From NCBI RefSeq assembly GCF_900168055.1, contig NZ_FUYS01000011.1, positions 62,001-126,000 on the forward strand: a stretch of 64,000 bases of DNA. Reading direction: 5' to 3'. The translations under genes were made by a program, and so were the position numbers. The stretch's first letter is position 1, and the number at the start of each line of letters is the position of its first letter. The notes beneath the pieces were generated by a model. That model was not told the origin of the DNA. It saw only the letters and a list, made by a program, of their open reading frames with translations, and searched no databases. Shown one piece after another: positions 1-8,841 of this stretch. Origin of the DNA: Parapedobacter luteus (lineage in GTDB: Bacteria > Bacteroidota > Bacteroidia > Sphingobacteriales > Sphingobacteriaceae).

Positions 1-28
1 CTGGCATTTTAGGGTTATCTGCGTTCAT
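1..28 (-). CDS. possible start of a truncated minus-strand gene
   Basis: An ATG at 28 reads off the left edge of the window with no stop in the nine visible codons (MNADNPKMP). Nothing further can be said about the product. It would be divergent from the small gene at 115. It may equally be a chance open frame. Confidence 0.2.
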
Positions 29-63
29 GCTACCTAACAAATGGGGCGGACGGTTGTTTTCGC

Positions 64-75
64 ACCAAATTTGGT
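64..75. promoter_or_regulatory. 12-bp palindrome ACCAAATTTGGT
   Basis: A perfect dyad lies 40 nt before the start at 115 and 36 nt before the possible divergent start at 28. Its place between two divergent starts would suit an operator, but no regulator is known and an AT-rich 12-mer can arise by chance. Confidence 0.25.
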
Positions 76-114
76 TTGGACTTTGTAAAACATGTTATAA
101 AAAACTTCACGGCC

Positions 115-363
115 ATGGCTAAAGATCACGGAAAACAAATCAAGGACGACGAAAAGTATGAAGCCTTGAAAGAAAAGGGAATGAGTAAAGAAAAAGCCGC
201 CCGCATTGCCAACACACCAGATGCCAGCAAAAAGGGCGGTAAAGCTGGAAAACTAGACGAGCGGACAAAGGGCGAATTGATACAGGAGGCAAAAAAAATC
301 GGTATCACGGGCTATTCTAAGCTCAACAAGAAAGACCTTATCGACCGGATAAGAAATCACTAA
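115..363 (+). CDS. small Rho-N/SAP-like basic protein
   Basis: This 82-residue, highly charged, lysine-rich protein has two parts. Residues 1-35 carry the KYEALKEKGMSKEKAARIAN block seen in short conserved bacterial proteins (DUF7218-like). Residues about 48-81 match the helix-extended-loop-helix pattern of Rho termination factor N-terminal/SAP domains (ELIQEAKKIGITGYSKLNKK), which bind nucleic acid. An upstream TTG at 76 is in frame, but the ATG at 115 starts the conserved block, so I use it. The stop overlaps the stop of the convergent baeRF gene (TAA here, TAG there, sharing CTAA). A nucleic-acid-binding or stress role is inferred from domain type only. Confidence 0.75.
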   Translation: MAKDHGKQIKDDEKYEALKEKGMSKEKAARIANTPDASKKGGKAGKLDERTKGELIQEAKKIGITGYSKLNKKDLIDRIRNH

Positions 364-1514
364 AACCGATTGATGGACGCCGCACCAGTTTCCGAAGGCA
401 TTTTACTTTTGGGGACAACCCATACTTCCCCGCCGAAGCGCAAGACGAGTTCGGCCAGATCGTCCAACACGTCATCAACCGGATGATCCGTCTCATCCGT
501 ATGATAAAGCACATTATTGCGATCGACAATGCGTCCCCTGATGACGCGATCCTCTTCGAGCAACACGGCTGCGACCTTGCCATCAAACGCATCCTTTACG
601 ATTTCATCGAGCTGATCGGCCCCTAACCGCTTGGTGGTTGCCTGCCTGTATGCACCAATGATATCCTCCAGGCGTTTGTCGTAGTGAGGCGCAAACACTT
701 GCCAAGCGGCTTCCCGAAGCTCCTTTTCAGATAATGCAGCTGCATTCGTCTTTATCCCTTCTTCCAATAACTGTTTATTTCGGCTTATTCGTCTGAAAAT
801 GTGCTGATGCTCGGGAAGTGACGCCAATATAAGTGGAAGTCGCGTAGGAATTGAATATTTAGCCATAACTGCCCGGTCAACCGCCCGAAAAAACTGCTCA
901 ATATCGTTATCCAAATCTGTTTTTTTTAGCCCATGGTTTTGCGCCGTATCCCACTTTTTTCCGGTAGCCGTACGATAAGCAGCCAGCGTGGCGTGCAGAT
1001 CACGCAATTCGTGATCCAGTGCATCAATCATGGATTCGGGTATACTTTCCTCCGATAAATCGATCTCATCCAGTTGATATCGGTCTCCTTCGAATAGCTG
1101 CGCTGTATTGGTGGTAAGTACCAGCACATGATAGCGATCATTGCTTTGCAAGTATTTCAACAACGGCTTTGTATGGGCGCTATCTGCCACGACAGCCAAT
1201 GGTTGGACTTTTTTCCGCAATCGATACACATCAAACGACTCACGCGTAGCAAATACGGCCAACCCTTCTCTCGTATGTTGCCAAAACTGGTAATCTCCGG
1301 CCAATGCTTCAAACTCGGAAAATATGTTTTGGATAGCCTTATCCCGTACGTATTCTGCCCTGACCGGCTCAAATTGTTGTACCAGTTTCTTAAACACATC
1401 AGGGTCCTGCGCATTGTCAGGATGTGTGCGATGGGTAGGCATATACAGGGAAAAAACAGGGGGTTCATGATGCCCCAGCAGTGTATCGAGTTGCTTTTCA
1501 GTTAGTGTTGCCAT
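360..1514 (-). CDS. baeRF-family (archaeo-eukaryotic release factor-like) protein
   Basis: This 384-residue protein begins with a segment typical of bacterial homologues of archaeo-eukaryotic peptide-chain release factors: TEKQLDTLLGHHEPPVFSLYMPTHR. The eRF1-like core follows, with a middle domain (KKTDLDNDIEQFFRAVDRAV, about 195-215) and a C-terminal L7Ae/eL30-like part ending in GGEVWVVP. These families are thought to act on stalled ribosomes or RNA, but most members are uncharacterised. The length is usual for the family. It is convergent with the Rho-N-like gene and overlaps its stop by 3 nt. Family membership is fairly sure; the biochemical role is not. Confidence 0.75.
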   Translation of the reverse strand: MATLTEKQLDTLLGHHEPPVFSLYMPTHRTHPDNAQDPDVFKKLVQQFEPVRAEYVRDKAIQNIFSEFEALAGDYQFWQHTREGLAVFATRESFDVYRLRKKVQPLAVVADSAHTKPLLKYLQSNDRYHVLVLTTNTAQLFEGDRYQLDEIDLSEESIPESMIDALDHELRDLHATLAAYRTATGKKWDTAQNHGLKKTDLDNDIEQFFRAVDRAVMAKYSIPTRLPLILASLPEHQHIFRRISRNKQLLEEGIKTNAAALSEKELREAAWQVFAPHYDKRLEDIIGAYRQATTKRLGADQLDEIVKDAFDGKVAAVLLEEDRVIRGRIVDRNNVLYHTDETDHPVDDVLDDLAELVLRFGGEVWVVPKSKMPSETGAASINRF

Positions 1515-1678
1515 AATTCTTTCTTTAAGCGTTCAACAAACAATAGGCAGTCGATGATGACTACTCTCATACGGTAAACAGCCATCTACGCCAATTGTTG
1601 GACGCCTTGCGACAAAACATTTTATCCATAGGGATGTATATTTCATGGAACTTTGACAGTTATCGGCTGACATAAAAA

Positions 1679-2632
1679 ATGAACGTTATAGACATCATAT
1701 TAGTTCTCGTGGTGCTATTTGCCCTGTGGAATGGCATTTCAAGAGGTTTTTTGATTGGGATAGCCAGCTTAGTTTCGTGGGTCGGAAGCCTTGTGCTGAC
1801 GTTTTGGCTATATCCTTATTTGGCCCGTTTTGTTGAAGTGTACATCATGGATAATGTCTGGACGGTACCGTTGTCTTTCTTAACGACGTTGCTGTTTACA
1901 GGCACTATTCTGTCGTTACTGGTGAACCATATTGTACAGCGGATTCCTCAAGCTGCACACACAAATTTGCTGAATAGGTGGTTGGGCATTATTCCGGGCT
2001 TTATAACAGGCAAACTCTATGCAGCGGTTATTGCGACGTTGTTGTTGTTATTCCCGTTATCCGCGGCGCTCACCGCCCACACACGTGAGAGTGTGTGGGC
2101 GCAACGGTTGACCGCAGGTTTGGAACAGGTTGAGCAACCATTTGCGCCGGCGTTCCAAAAGGCGGTAAACCGCTCAGTGAACAAAATGACGATAGCTCCT
2201 GAATCTACCGAGCGTGTACGTTTGCCGTTTACCGTCGCCAACCCAACGCCACGGCCTGACTTGGAAAGCCAGATGCTTCAACTCATAAACGAAGCGCGGA
2301 AAAAGGTGGATCTATCACCCTTACAGCATGATGAAGAACTTACGCCCGTAGCTCGTGAACATGCAGCAGATATGTTTGCAAACGGCTATTTTTCGCATAT
2401 CTCACCGGATGGCAGCACCCCTTTTGATCGTATCCGCCGGGCAAAGATCACGTTTCTTGCCGCTGGCGAAAACCTGGCGCTCGCGCAAACCTTGCCGTTG
2501 GCCCATGAAGGACTTATGAACTCGCCAGGGCACCGCGAGAATATCCTCCGCCCCGCGTTTGGCCGCGTTGGCATAGGCGTGCTTGACGGCGGCGTATACG
2601 GTTTGATGGTGACGCAAAACTTCCGCAATTAA
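1679..2632 (+). CDS. CvpA-CAP domain fusion protein
   Basis: This 317-residue protein joins two domains. Residues 1-165 are a CvpA-type membrane domain with four predicted helices (about 4-20, 28-48, 63-85, 105-130). Residues about 193-317 are a CAP/SCP-like extracellular domain with the expected cavity residues His228 (REHAADM), Glu264 (AGEN) and His285 (SPGHREN). The topology would put the CAP domain in the periplasm. CAP domains in bacteria are often linked to envelope or spore-coat functions, and CvpA is required for colicin V production in E. coli; the fused function is unknown. The DUF421 gene starts 13 nt downstream, so the two are probably co-transcribed. Confidence 0.85.
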   Translation: MNVIDIILVLVVLFALWNGISRGFLIGIASLVSWVGSLVLTFWLYPYLARFVEVYIMDNVWTVPLSFLTTLLFTGTILSLLVNHIVQRIPQAAHTNLLNRWLGIIPGFITGKLYAAVIATLLLLFPLSAALTAHTRESVWAQRLTAGLEQVEQPFAPAFQKAVNRSVNKMTIAPESTERVRLPFTVANPTPRPDLESQMLQLINEARKKVDLSPLQHDEELTPVAREHAADMFANGYFSHISPDGSTPFDRIRRAKITFLAAGENLALAQTLPLAHEGLMNSPGHRENILRPAFGRVGIGVLDGGVYGLMVTQNFRN

Positions 2633-2645
2633 CGGATTCAATGAC

Positions 2646-3326
2646 ATGGATTGGGAACGTATCTTTCTCCACGAAGTCGACGGCCATTTTGCCTTGGAAG
2701 TTGTATTTCGTACGGCGTTCATGTTTATCGTTGTTATGGCCGTGCTGCGGCTATCGGGAAAACGGGGCGTACGGCAATTGTCGGTTTTTGAATTGGCAAT
2801 CATCCTGAGCTTGGGATCAGCAGCCGGCGACCCGATGTTTTATGACGATGTGGCTATCGTGCCCACTGTGCTGGTGTGCGCCACAGCAATTGGCTTGTAC
2901 CGCCTGATTACTTGGTTGATGACCAAAAATGAGCGATTTGAGCGGCTTCTGGAGGGACAGCCGGTGTATATTGTAGAGGATAGTATCCTGATCATTAAGG
3001 ACGAGGCTAAGGACAGCCTTTCGAAGGATGAATTTTTTGCTGAATTGCGAGACAAGGGTGTTGAGCACCTTGGGCAGGTCCGAGCAGCTATTTTGGAAAC
3101 CAACGGAAGCATGAGTGTATTTTTTTATCCGGAGGACGAAGTGAAATACGGGTTACCGATCCTGCCGCATGCCTATCGCAAGCATTCGGATCTTATCAAA
3201 CAAGCCGGCTTGTACGCCTGCATATATTGCGGCACGTTACAGCAATTGCCGCCAGGCCGCCATCGCTGCAGTCGTTGCAATCGTCATGACTGGGTGTTGG
3301 CCATTAATACAAGACGGGTAAGCTAA
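2646..3326 (+). CDS. DUF421 (YetF-like) membrane protein with C-terminal zinc ribbon
   Basis: This 226-residue protein has N-terminal membrane helices (about 18-36, 47-61, 69-91), then the DUF421 signature (RLSGKRGVRQLSVFEL, about 35-50) and a soluble YetF-like domain to about 180. The tail carries two CxxC knuckles, Cys192/Cys195 and Cys208/Cys211, which look like a zinc ribbon; most short DUF421 proteins I recall end before such a motif. YetF-type proteins are uncharacterised but linked to sporulation and stress in Firmicutes. It follows the CvpA-CAP gene at 13 nt and is convergent with the MBL gene, 11 nt away. Confidence 0.8.
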   Translation: MDWERIFLHEVDGHFALEVVFRTAFMFIVVMAVLRLSGKRGVRQLSVFELAIILSLGSAAGDPMFYDDVAIVPTVLVCATAIGLYRLITWLMTKNERFERLLEGQPVYIVEDSILIIKDEAKDSLSKDEFFAELRDKGVEHLGQVRAAILETNGSMSVFFYPEDEVKYGLPILPHAYRKHSDLIKQAGLYACIYCGTLQQLPPGRHRCSRCNRHDWVLAINTRRVS

Positions 3327-3337
3327 CCTTATTTCGG

Positions 3338-4078
3338 TTAATTCAGCGTCACGCGAAGCCCGTCATGTGCATAGGGATAGTCGATTTGCTCACGGTTTCG
3401 GAACATTTCTGTACCGAAGTGAGTAAGCAAAATTCGCTTATGGGTCAATTGATCGGCATAGGCCAGCAGGGTCTTATAATTCATGTGCCCTTTTGCTTCC
3501 GAATGGTAGTCATTGCATTCGCAGATGAATAAATCGGCATCTCTTGCCAATTCGATTAACACCGGGGTCCAAGCGGTATCACCCGAAAAACTAATGATCT
3601 TCCCCCCAATTTCTATCCGCACGCCATGCGGCAGCGTATCGGGCGTATGCATCACCGGAAAAGCCGTTACTTCAAGATGGTCTGCCTCCATAACACCGTC
3701 CGTTATATAGGTTTTGAATAGGAGGTTTAGCTTGCCTAATACGTTGCTGCCTGGATAGAGCTGGTCAAGGAGTTTTGTAATCCGCTCCTTCCCCGTCGGC
3801 GGACTGATAATGGTTAATGGTTTTTCGCGGCGCCGAATGGCTTCCTCCAGCAACAAAAACGGCACACCGCCATAATGGTCGCCATGAAAGTGAGAAATCA
3901 TGATGGTATCTATATCGTCTATGTTGATGCGCTGCTGTTTTATTCCGTAATACGCAGTAGCCCCGCAGTCAAGCAACAAGCGCGAATGCGAAGTATGAAT
4001 ATAAAAGCACGTTTGCAGCTGTCCGCCGCTTCCAAAGGCATCACCACATCCAATGATATCTACTGTTATGTCTCCCAT
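3338..4078 (-). CDS. MBL-fold metallohydrolase
   Basis: This 246-residue metallo-beta-lactamase-fold protein has the HxHxDH metal site at His63-His65-Asp67-His68 (SHFHGDH), then His144, Asp167 (SFSGDT) and His220 (LLTHFG). The layout resembles ribonuclease Z/ElaC-like and phosphodiesterase-like single-domain members; the substrate cannot be told. An in-frame codon at 4240 would add 54 low-complexity residues, but the fold begins with GDITVDIIGCGDA, so the ATG at 4078 is chosen. It is divergent from the M23 lipoprotein gene, with 87 nt between the starts. Confidence 0.85.
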   Translation of the reverse strand: MGDITVDIIGCGDAFGSGGQLQTCFYIHTSHSRLLLDCGATAYYGIKQQRINIDDIDTIMISHFHGDHYGGVPFLLLEEAIRRREKPLTIISPPTGKERITKLLDQLYPGSNVLGKLNLLFKTYITDGVMEADHLEVTAFPVMHTPDTLPHGVRIEIGGKIISFSGDTAWTPVLIELARDADLFICECNDYHSEAKGHMNYKTLLAYADQLTHKRILLTHFGTEMFRNREQIDYPYAHDGLRVTLN

Positions 4079-4165
4079 GTTGTTATTGTTTTTTAAAAGA
4101 TACAAACCAAAATCCGAATTGTTATATAAACAAACAAATGAATCAACATGCGTGTAACTAAAGGT

Positions 4166-5452
4166 ATGAACAGTTATCGCCGTCACATCCGATTCGCTGT
4201 CATCCTGCTTGCTGCTTTTACGGCAGCATGCAGCGACCAATTAACGGGAACACTTTTTAGGAGCCCATCGCCGCATGAGCGCTACCTTAACCAGCTACGG
4301 GACGCCGGGCTTGAGCATAGTACGATGTACCAGCAATGGCTACATGCATCAAGACATAGCCTTGCCAGTCCGACGACCGTGACTGTCCCCCATCAAGAAT
4401 CTGCCTATATTGCGCGCGAAAAACCCACAGCTATTGGTTACCTATTCAACGCGCGACAAGGCGAACGGCTACATATCGATATAACAATAAGTAGCACAGA
4501 CAGCGTACAATTATTTATCGACCTTTTTGAAGCTGCATTGGACACAACCGGCGAACCGCGGCACCTTACCTCAGCAGACACCGGGGCTACAGTGCTTACC
4601 TGGGATACGAAGCGGGATGGGCAGTATATACTGCGTGTACAGCCAGAGCTCCTGACCGAGCTGTCTTTCAAGCTCCGGCTTACCGCGGAGGCCTCGCTCG
4701 GGAACCCGGTGGCACCAAACGCCAAGCAACACATAGGCAGCGTTTTCGGTGATGTCCGGGATGGAGGAAGACGGAGCCATGAGGGTATTGATATTTTTGC
4801 TGCGCGCCATACACCCGTTATCGCAGCCGTTGACGGCGTGGTAGGTCGTGTAGGTGATAACCGGTTGGGGGGAAAAGTAATCTGGCTCCGGCCAAAAGAC
4901 CGTCAGTTTAATTTATATTATGCCCACCTTGATAGTCAATTGGTAACTCCCGGCCAATTCGTAACTATGGGTGACACGCTCGGGCTGATGGGAAATACCG
5001 GAAATGCGCGGACTACCCCACCGCACCTTCACTTCGGCATCTATGGGATAGGTGGGGCCGTCGATCCACTGCCTTTTTTGCGCCCAGGGAAATCGACACC
5101 ACCAAAGATTATCGCCGATACCACCCGCGTCGGCGACACATTACGCAGCAGTACGTCACTGCTTCCCGGCATTTCGCGGCATATGCCCATGCTTGTGGAA
5201 GCGTCTTATCGCAACGGATACCGTGTAGTCCTTCCGGATTATAGCAAGCATTTTGTACTCGAGAAACACGCCACACCGCTCACCCCCTTACGTCGCATGC
5301 GGCTTGCCAGGCAACGTACCCTGTACGCCCAACCAGACACTACATCGGCACAAATCACCCACCTGAACGTAGGCAGCCAAGCCCATGTTTTGGCAGAGTA
5401 CGATGATTTCTTGCTCATAGAAAGTCCGATACGAGGCTGGATACAGCAATGA
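4166..5452 (+). CDS. M23-family peptidase lipoprotein with SH3-like tail
   Basis: A basic N-terminus, hydrophobic stretch and lipobox (FTAAC, Cys22) mark an exported lipoprotein of 428 residues. A beta-rich region (about 75-175) precedes an LytM/M23 metallopeptidase domain with the ligands His and Asp in RSHEGIDIF (about 204-212) and the HxH in PHLHFG (about 286-291). M23 enzymes of this form cut peptide cross-links in peptidoglycan. The last 60 residues look like a bacterial SH3 domain (RTLYAQPDTTSAQITHLNVG). I use the ATG at 4166 because it gives a normal lipoprotein signal; an ATG at 4148 is also in frame. All visible catalytic ligands are present. Confidence 0.88.
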   Translation: MNSYRRHIRFAVILLAAFTAACSDQLTGTLFRSPSPHERYLNQLRDAGLEHSTMYQQWLHASRHSLASPTTVTVPHQESAYIAREKPTAIGYLFNARQGERLHIDITISSTDSVQLFIDLFEAALDTTGEPRHLTSADTGATVLTWDTKRDGQYILRVQPELLTELSFKLRLTAEASLGNPVAPNAKQHIGSVFGDVRDGGRRSHEGIDIFAARHTPVIAAVDGVVGRVGDNRLGGKVIWLRPKDRQFNLYYAHLDSQLVTPGQFVTMGDTLGLMGNTGNARTTPPHLHFGIYGIGGAVDPLPFLRPGKSTPPKIIADTTRVGDTLRSSTSLLPGISRHMPMLVEASYRNGYRVVLPDYSKHFVLEKHATPLTPLRRMRLARQRTLYAQPDTTSAQITHLNVGSQAHVLAEYDDFLLIESPIRGWIQQ

Positions 5453-5527
5453 AAGGTAATGCCAAAAAAATAAAACTAACTCGCTGCTCCATTGTATAGA
5501 GAATAACAAACACTTAACACTTATACC

Positions 5528-5611
5528 ATGTTTTTTGCTATCCTATTTGGTGCAGTTTTTTTCATCGGCATACTGATCTATGTTATCTATCGGGCGAGAC
5601 GGAGGAGGTAA
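5528..5611 (+). CDS. possible 27-residue single-span membrane microprotein
   Basis: An ATG at 5528 opens a 27-codon frame: about 20 hydrophobic residues (MFFAILFGAVFFIGILIYVI) followed by YRARRRR. The hydrophobic span with a basic tail is the form of many bacterial membrane microproteins. Its 3' end overlaps the 3' end of the convergent MFS gene by 29 nt. There is no homologue I can name and no clear ribosome site, so it may be chance. Confidence 0.3.
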   Translation: MFFAILFGAVFFIGILIYVIYRARRRR

Positions 5612-7076
5612 CGGTTCGTTTTTTTCTCAATTTCAAAATGGCCCTCAATTGATTGTTCCAGGTGATGAGGTTGCCGATGATAATTGCATCTTTCATATTG
5701 CTTTTCAGGCGCTTCCGCATAATCCGCTTAACAATATCTTTTCCCACTTCACCCGTTTCTTTTACACGGCCCAGCAGTTCTAACGCACATAAGGCGAGGA
5801 AAGCACCTATCAAAAACAGAAAATTCCATTGGTGGAGGGACACCAGCTTAAACGTTTTATCAAAATCAGGGCTATTCCATTCAAAGGTGATTTCCAAGGT
5901 TCTTTCGGCAAAGTAATCCGCCAACACACCACCTAATAATGGACCAAGCGCAGAAAAAACAGCCGTCACGATGTTCTTGACCGAGAGGTATACGATCGCA
6001 TCTTCCTTTGGAGCGAGCTTAAGCCCGATATTGGTGAGCGAAAGATTGATCCCCGCGGTGGATATGCCGCTGAACATATGGATAAGCACAAGCAATCCGA
6101 GGTTGATATACATGATAGAATAGATGCCAACAAATGACCAAGCGATAATACAAAGAATATATACGGGTGCGCTTATCGCAATGATGCTTTTGTTGCTGTA
6201 CCTATCGGAAAATATGCCCCACATCCGCAACGTCATTATGCTGGATAGTTGGCTGATGATGGTTAGTACAATGATATAAGACAGCGGTAATCCCATCCCT
6301 TGCAACATAAACACCGTAAAAAAAGGTGTTGCAATATTCAGTGCAAAAACCCAAGCAGAATTAAACACCAGCAACCGACGGAAATTTTCGTTTTTCAACG
6401 GCATTTTCAAAAGCGTAAACAACCGGGCTTTTGACAGATAAGATTGCGGCTCGGGTGCTCTGGACAAAAAATAAGCCCCTACCAGGCCAACGGCGCCTGC
6501 AATAACGAAAAACACGGCAAACGTAGTAAGCTCGTACGCCGGATACCGGCTTCGTATAAAATCAAGAAGCAAAGCAAGAATAATACTCAGCGCCACATTG
6601 AGCGTCTGCGTATACCGACTTCTTCGGGAAAAATATTCGCCCAGCATTTTCTCTGGAATCATGTCTTTCATCCACGAATTCCAACTCAAGCCGGATACTG
6701 AGCTGAAGAAAAAGTGAAAGAAAAGAAAGAAAATAAGCATATTGATCGATCCGCCCTGCCAACGGAGGACCATCAACCCAATAATCGCGAGTGGAATCCT
6801 TGCCAAAGCGATGCAAACGACAGATATTGCCCGCCGGTTCTGGTATTTCCTCACCAACATGATGGAGAGTAACTGGAAGACATTTGTAATCATGGGCAGG
6901 GCTGCTAACAGTCCGATTTGAACATTATTGGCGCCAAGTAACAACGCCATAGCGACCAAGAAAGCTCCACCCGTGAGCGACGTTACCACTTCAGAAGCAA
7001 GCCCATCCCAAATAACCATCCTCAGCCCACGCTTCACATCTCCTTCCGTTAGTTCTTGCTGGGGTTTTAAAGCCAT
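5583..7076 (-). CDS. major facilitator superfamily transporter
   Basis: This 497-residue protein has about twelve hydrophobic helices and an MFS layout, including a loop after helix 4 (SGLSWNSWMKDMIPEKMLGEYFSRRSR) of the type seen in uncharacterised Bacteroidota MFS carriers. The N-terminal 25 residues and the C-terminal 70 (basic, after LGRVKETGEVGKDIVKRIM) are cytoplasmic. The substrate cannot be predicted. The gene stands alone, convergent with the M23 gene and divergent from a small membrane-protein gene. I see no truncation. Confidence 0.85.
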   Translation of the reverse strand: MALKPQQELTEGDVKRGLRMVIWDGLASEVVTSLTGGAFLVAMALLLGANNVQIGLLAALPMITNVFQLLSIMLVRKYQNRRAISVVCIALARIPLAIIGLMVLRWQGGSINMLIFFLFFHFFFSSVSGLSWNSWMKDMIPEKMLGEYFSRRSRYTQTLNVALSIILALLLDFIRSRYPAYELTTFAVFFVIAGAVGLVGAYFLSRAPEPQSYLSKARLFTLLKMPLKNENFRRLLVFNSAWVFALNIATPFFTVFMLQGMGLPLSYIIVLTIISQLSSIMTLRMWGIFSDRYSNKSIIAISAPVYILCIIAWSFVGIYSIMYINLGLLVLIHMFSGISTAGINLSLTNIGLKLAPKEDAIVYLSVKNIVTAVFSALGPLLGGVLADYFAERTLEITFEWNSPDFDKTFKLVSLHQWNFLFLIGAFLALCALELLGRVKETGEVGKDIVKRIMRKRLKSNMKDAIIIGNLITWNNQLRAILKLRKKRTVTSSVSPDR

Positions 7077-7156
7077 ATATTTTCAATGATATGGGTGTGT
7101 TATTGGTGTTTGCATATTTCGCACAACAAACCGGATGGCCAACTGTTGGCACAATA

Positions 7157-7333
7157 ATGAAAAACCGAAAAAAACTCTGGATAGCTTTTGCGTTTATCAT
7201 CTTAGCTGGGATGCTTGGCAGGTTTGCCTGGATCTATGTCCACGAAACGGCGGGAGTGGTACTCATCATCCTCAGCACGGCATGTTTGGCGGTAGCCCTA
7301 ACGGTGTTTGCCCGTTATTTCAGCGAATATTAG
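7157..7333 (+). CDS. small two-helix membrane protein
   Basis: From the ATG at 7157 the product is 58 residues with a basic start (MKNRKKLW) and two hydrophobic segments (about 8-26 and 33-53). A longer frame from 7091 exists, but its extra residues overlap the promoter region of the divergent MFS gene. The family is unknown to me. The two-helix shape and basic-inside start make translation plausible. Confidence 0.5.
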   Translation: MKNRKKLWIAFAFIILAGMLGRFAWIYVHETAGVVLIILSTACLAVALTVFARYFSEY

Positions 7334-7516
7334 CAGTTCGCAGGCGAGCACCCAGAGCCATTTTCGACTTCGCTGTAAACTAAACGACGATATTGTCTGT
7401 TATCCGACATAGCTGGCGGAACCTTGACATAAATAAAAATATTCCATCACCGGGCTTGCGAACGCATCGATTGATGAGAAAATGGCGATAACATCGAACT
7501 ATTAAAAAGATAACAG

Positions 7517-8479
7517 ATGAAATCAAAAGGCTTTATCAAAGATTGGCTCACCATCCTTAAGAACACGTTCACCATCTTTATGGACGTAAAAGGACTCAAA
7601 TTTAGTGCCTCCCTGGCCTATTACACGATATTTTCGCTCGCACCGCTGCTGGTTTTAACCATATCATTGGCTGCATTATTTTTCGGACAAGAGGCGGCTG
7701 AAGGAAAAATTTTTGAAGAAATCAATGGACTTGTAGGCAACAGTGCCGCAGCACAGATACAGGAGATACTTAAAAATGTCCAACTCAAAGAAGACAATAC
7801 ATTGGCTCTTGTGATAGGGATCGGAACCTTATTGCTGGGAGCGACCACTGTGTTTGGGGATATGCAGCATTCCATCAACAAGATTTGGGAAATCAAGCCG
7901 AAACCGAAACGGGGTTGGGTCAAGCTAATTACCGACCGGTTGCTCTCTTCTTCACTCGTGCTGTCATTAGGCTTTCTGCTTATCGTATCGTTGATTGTCA
8001 ATGGGGTATTGATGGTATTCATGGACCATGTAAGAAGGCTGTTTTCAGACCTTGCCGTCTACTTGTCCATCGCCATAGAAACCATTACCAACTTCATTGT
8101 CATCAGCACCTTATTCGGCGTCATTTTCAAGTTCTTGCCCGATGTACGCATCCAGTGGAAAGATGTAAAAGCCGGTGCTTTTTTCACGGCCGTGTTATTC
8201 ATGGTCGGTCGTTTTCTCATCAGCTTCTACATCCAGACAACCGGTCCGGAATCTACCTATGGCGCCGCTGCATCTGTCATTGTGCTCCTCCTGTGGGTGT
8301 ATTATACAGCAGCCATTCTCTATATCGGGGCGTCATTCACCAGAGCATATACTGAATACCATGGATCACATATTGCTCCTGCGGAATTTGCGGTACATGT
8401 GGAAGAACGGGAAACAGAAAGCGAAGTTGACCATATTCCCCCTGCAGATGCCGTAAGGAAAAAGACGGAATCCGAATAA
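7517..8479 (+). CDS. YihY/BrkB-family inner-membrane protein
   Basis: This 320-residue protein has the YihY/BrkB layout: a cytoplasmic start, the family signature SASLAYYTIFSLAPLLVLTI (about 29-48), six hydrophobic helices and a charged C-terminal tail rich in Glu. The region GATTVFGDMQHSINKIWEIK (about 108-127) is the conserved loop of the family. YihY proteins were once called RNase BN in error; their role is unknown, though BrkB is linked to serum resistance. The length fits the family. The gene is followed by a 362-nt AT-rich gap. Confidence 0.9.
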   Translation: MKSKGFIKDWLTILKNTFTIFMDVKGLKFSASLAYYTIFSLAPLLVLTISLAALFFGQEAAEGKIFEEINGLVGNSAAAQIQEILKNVQLKEDNTLALVIGIGTLLLGATTVFGDMQHSINKIWEIKPKPKRGWVKLITDRLLSSSLVLSLGFLLIVSLIVNGVLMVFMDHVRRLFSDLAVYLSIAIETITNFIVISTLFGVIFKFLPDVRIQWKDVKAGAFFTAVLFMVGRFLISFYIQTTGPESTYGAAASVIVLLLWVYYTAAILYIGASFTRAYTEYHGSHIAPAEFAVHVEERETESEVDHIPPADAVRKKTESE

Positions 8480-8841
8480 CGCGACGAATGATTCACCGCA
8501 GGGTTGAACCAAATATTTAATTGTAAAAATTATATTACAATACAAAAACATATCCTTGGTATTATTAAATACAGTAATTTTATAGAAGCACATGCAAGAA
8601 GCGTTTAATTAGTTAAAATAATTAAAACAAAAAAGCAGCTGTTTTGTTGGCACTTGGCAAACAGATATTCAATTAAACAAACACATTAATCTAATACAGT
8701 TTCCGTTAATTTAGCAAGAGACAAAAACTGAAACGGTCAATTCAGTGGTTTCTTCATCGACGATGGCCTTAAAAAGAGCATCAAGCGCATTGTTGACACT
8801 TGTTATAAGGGGGAATGACGTAAACGATTAATTCTATAGTT
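8480..8841. other. AT-rich intergenic region before an ECF sigma gene
   Basis: This 362-nt stretch is much richer in A+T than the flanking genes. I see no ORF with coding character, no tRNA and no clear hairpin terminator. Its length before a small sigma-factor gene suggests regulatory DNA or a long leader. A TTAATTTA box at about 8706-8713 is only a partial match to the Bacteroidota -7 motif. Confidence 0.4.

Noticed and set aside
3324-3340. TAACC/GGTTA hairpin between convergent genes
   Set aside because: A 5-bp stem with no T-run is too weak to call.
8657-8676. TGGCAC-like sequence resembling a sigma-54 site
   Set aside because: The second half (TTGCW) does not fall at the required spacing.
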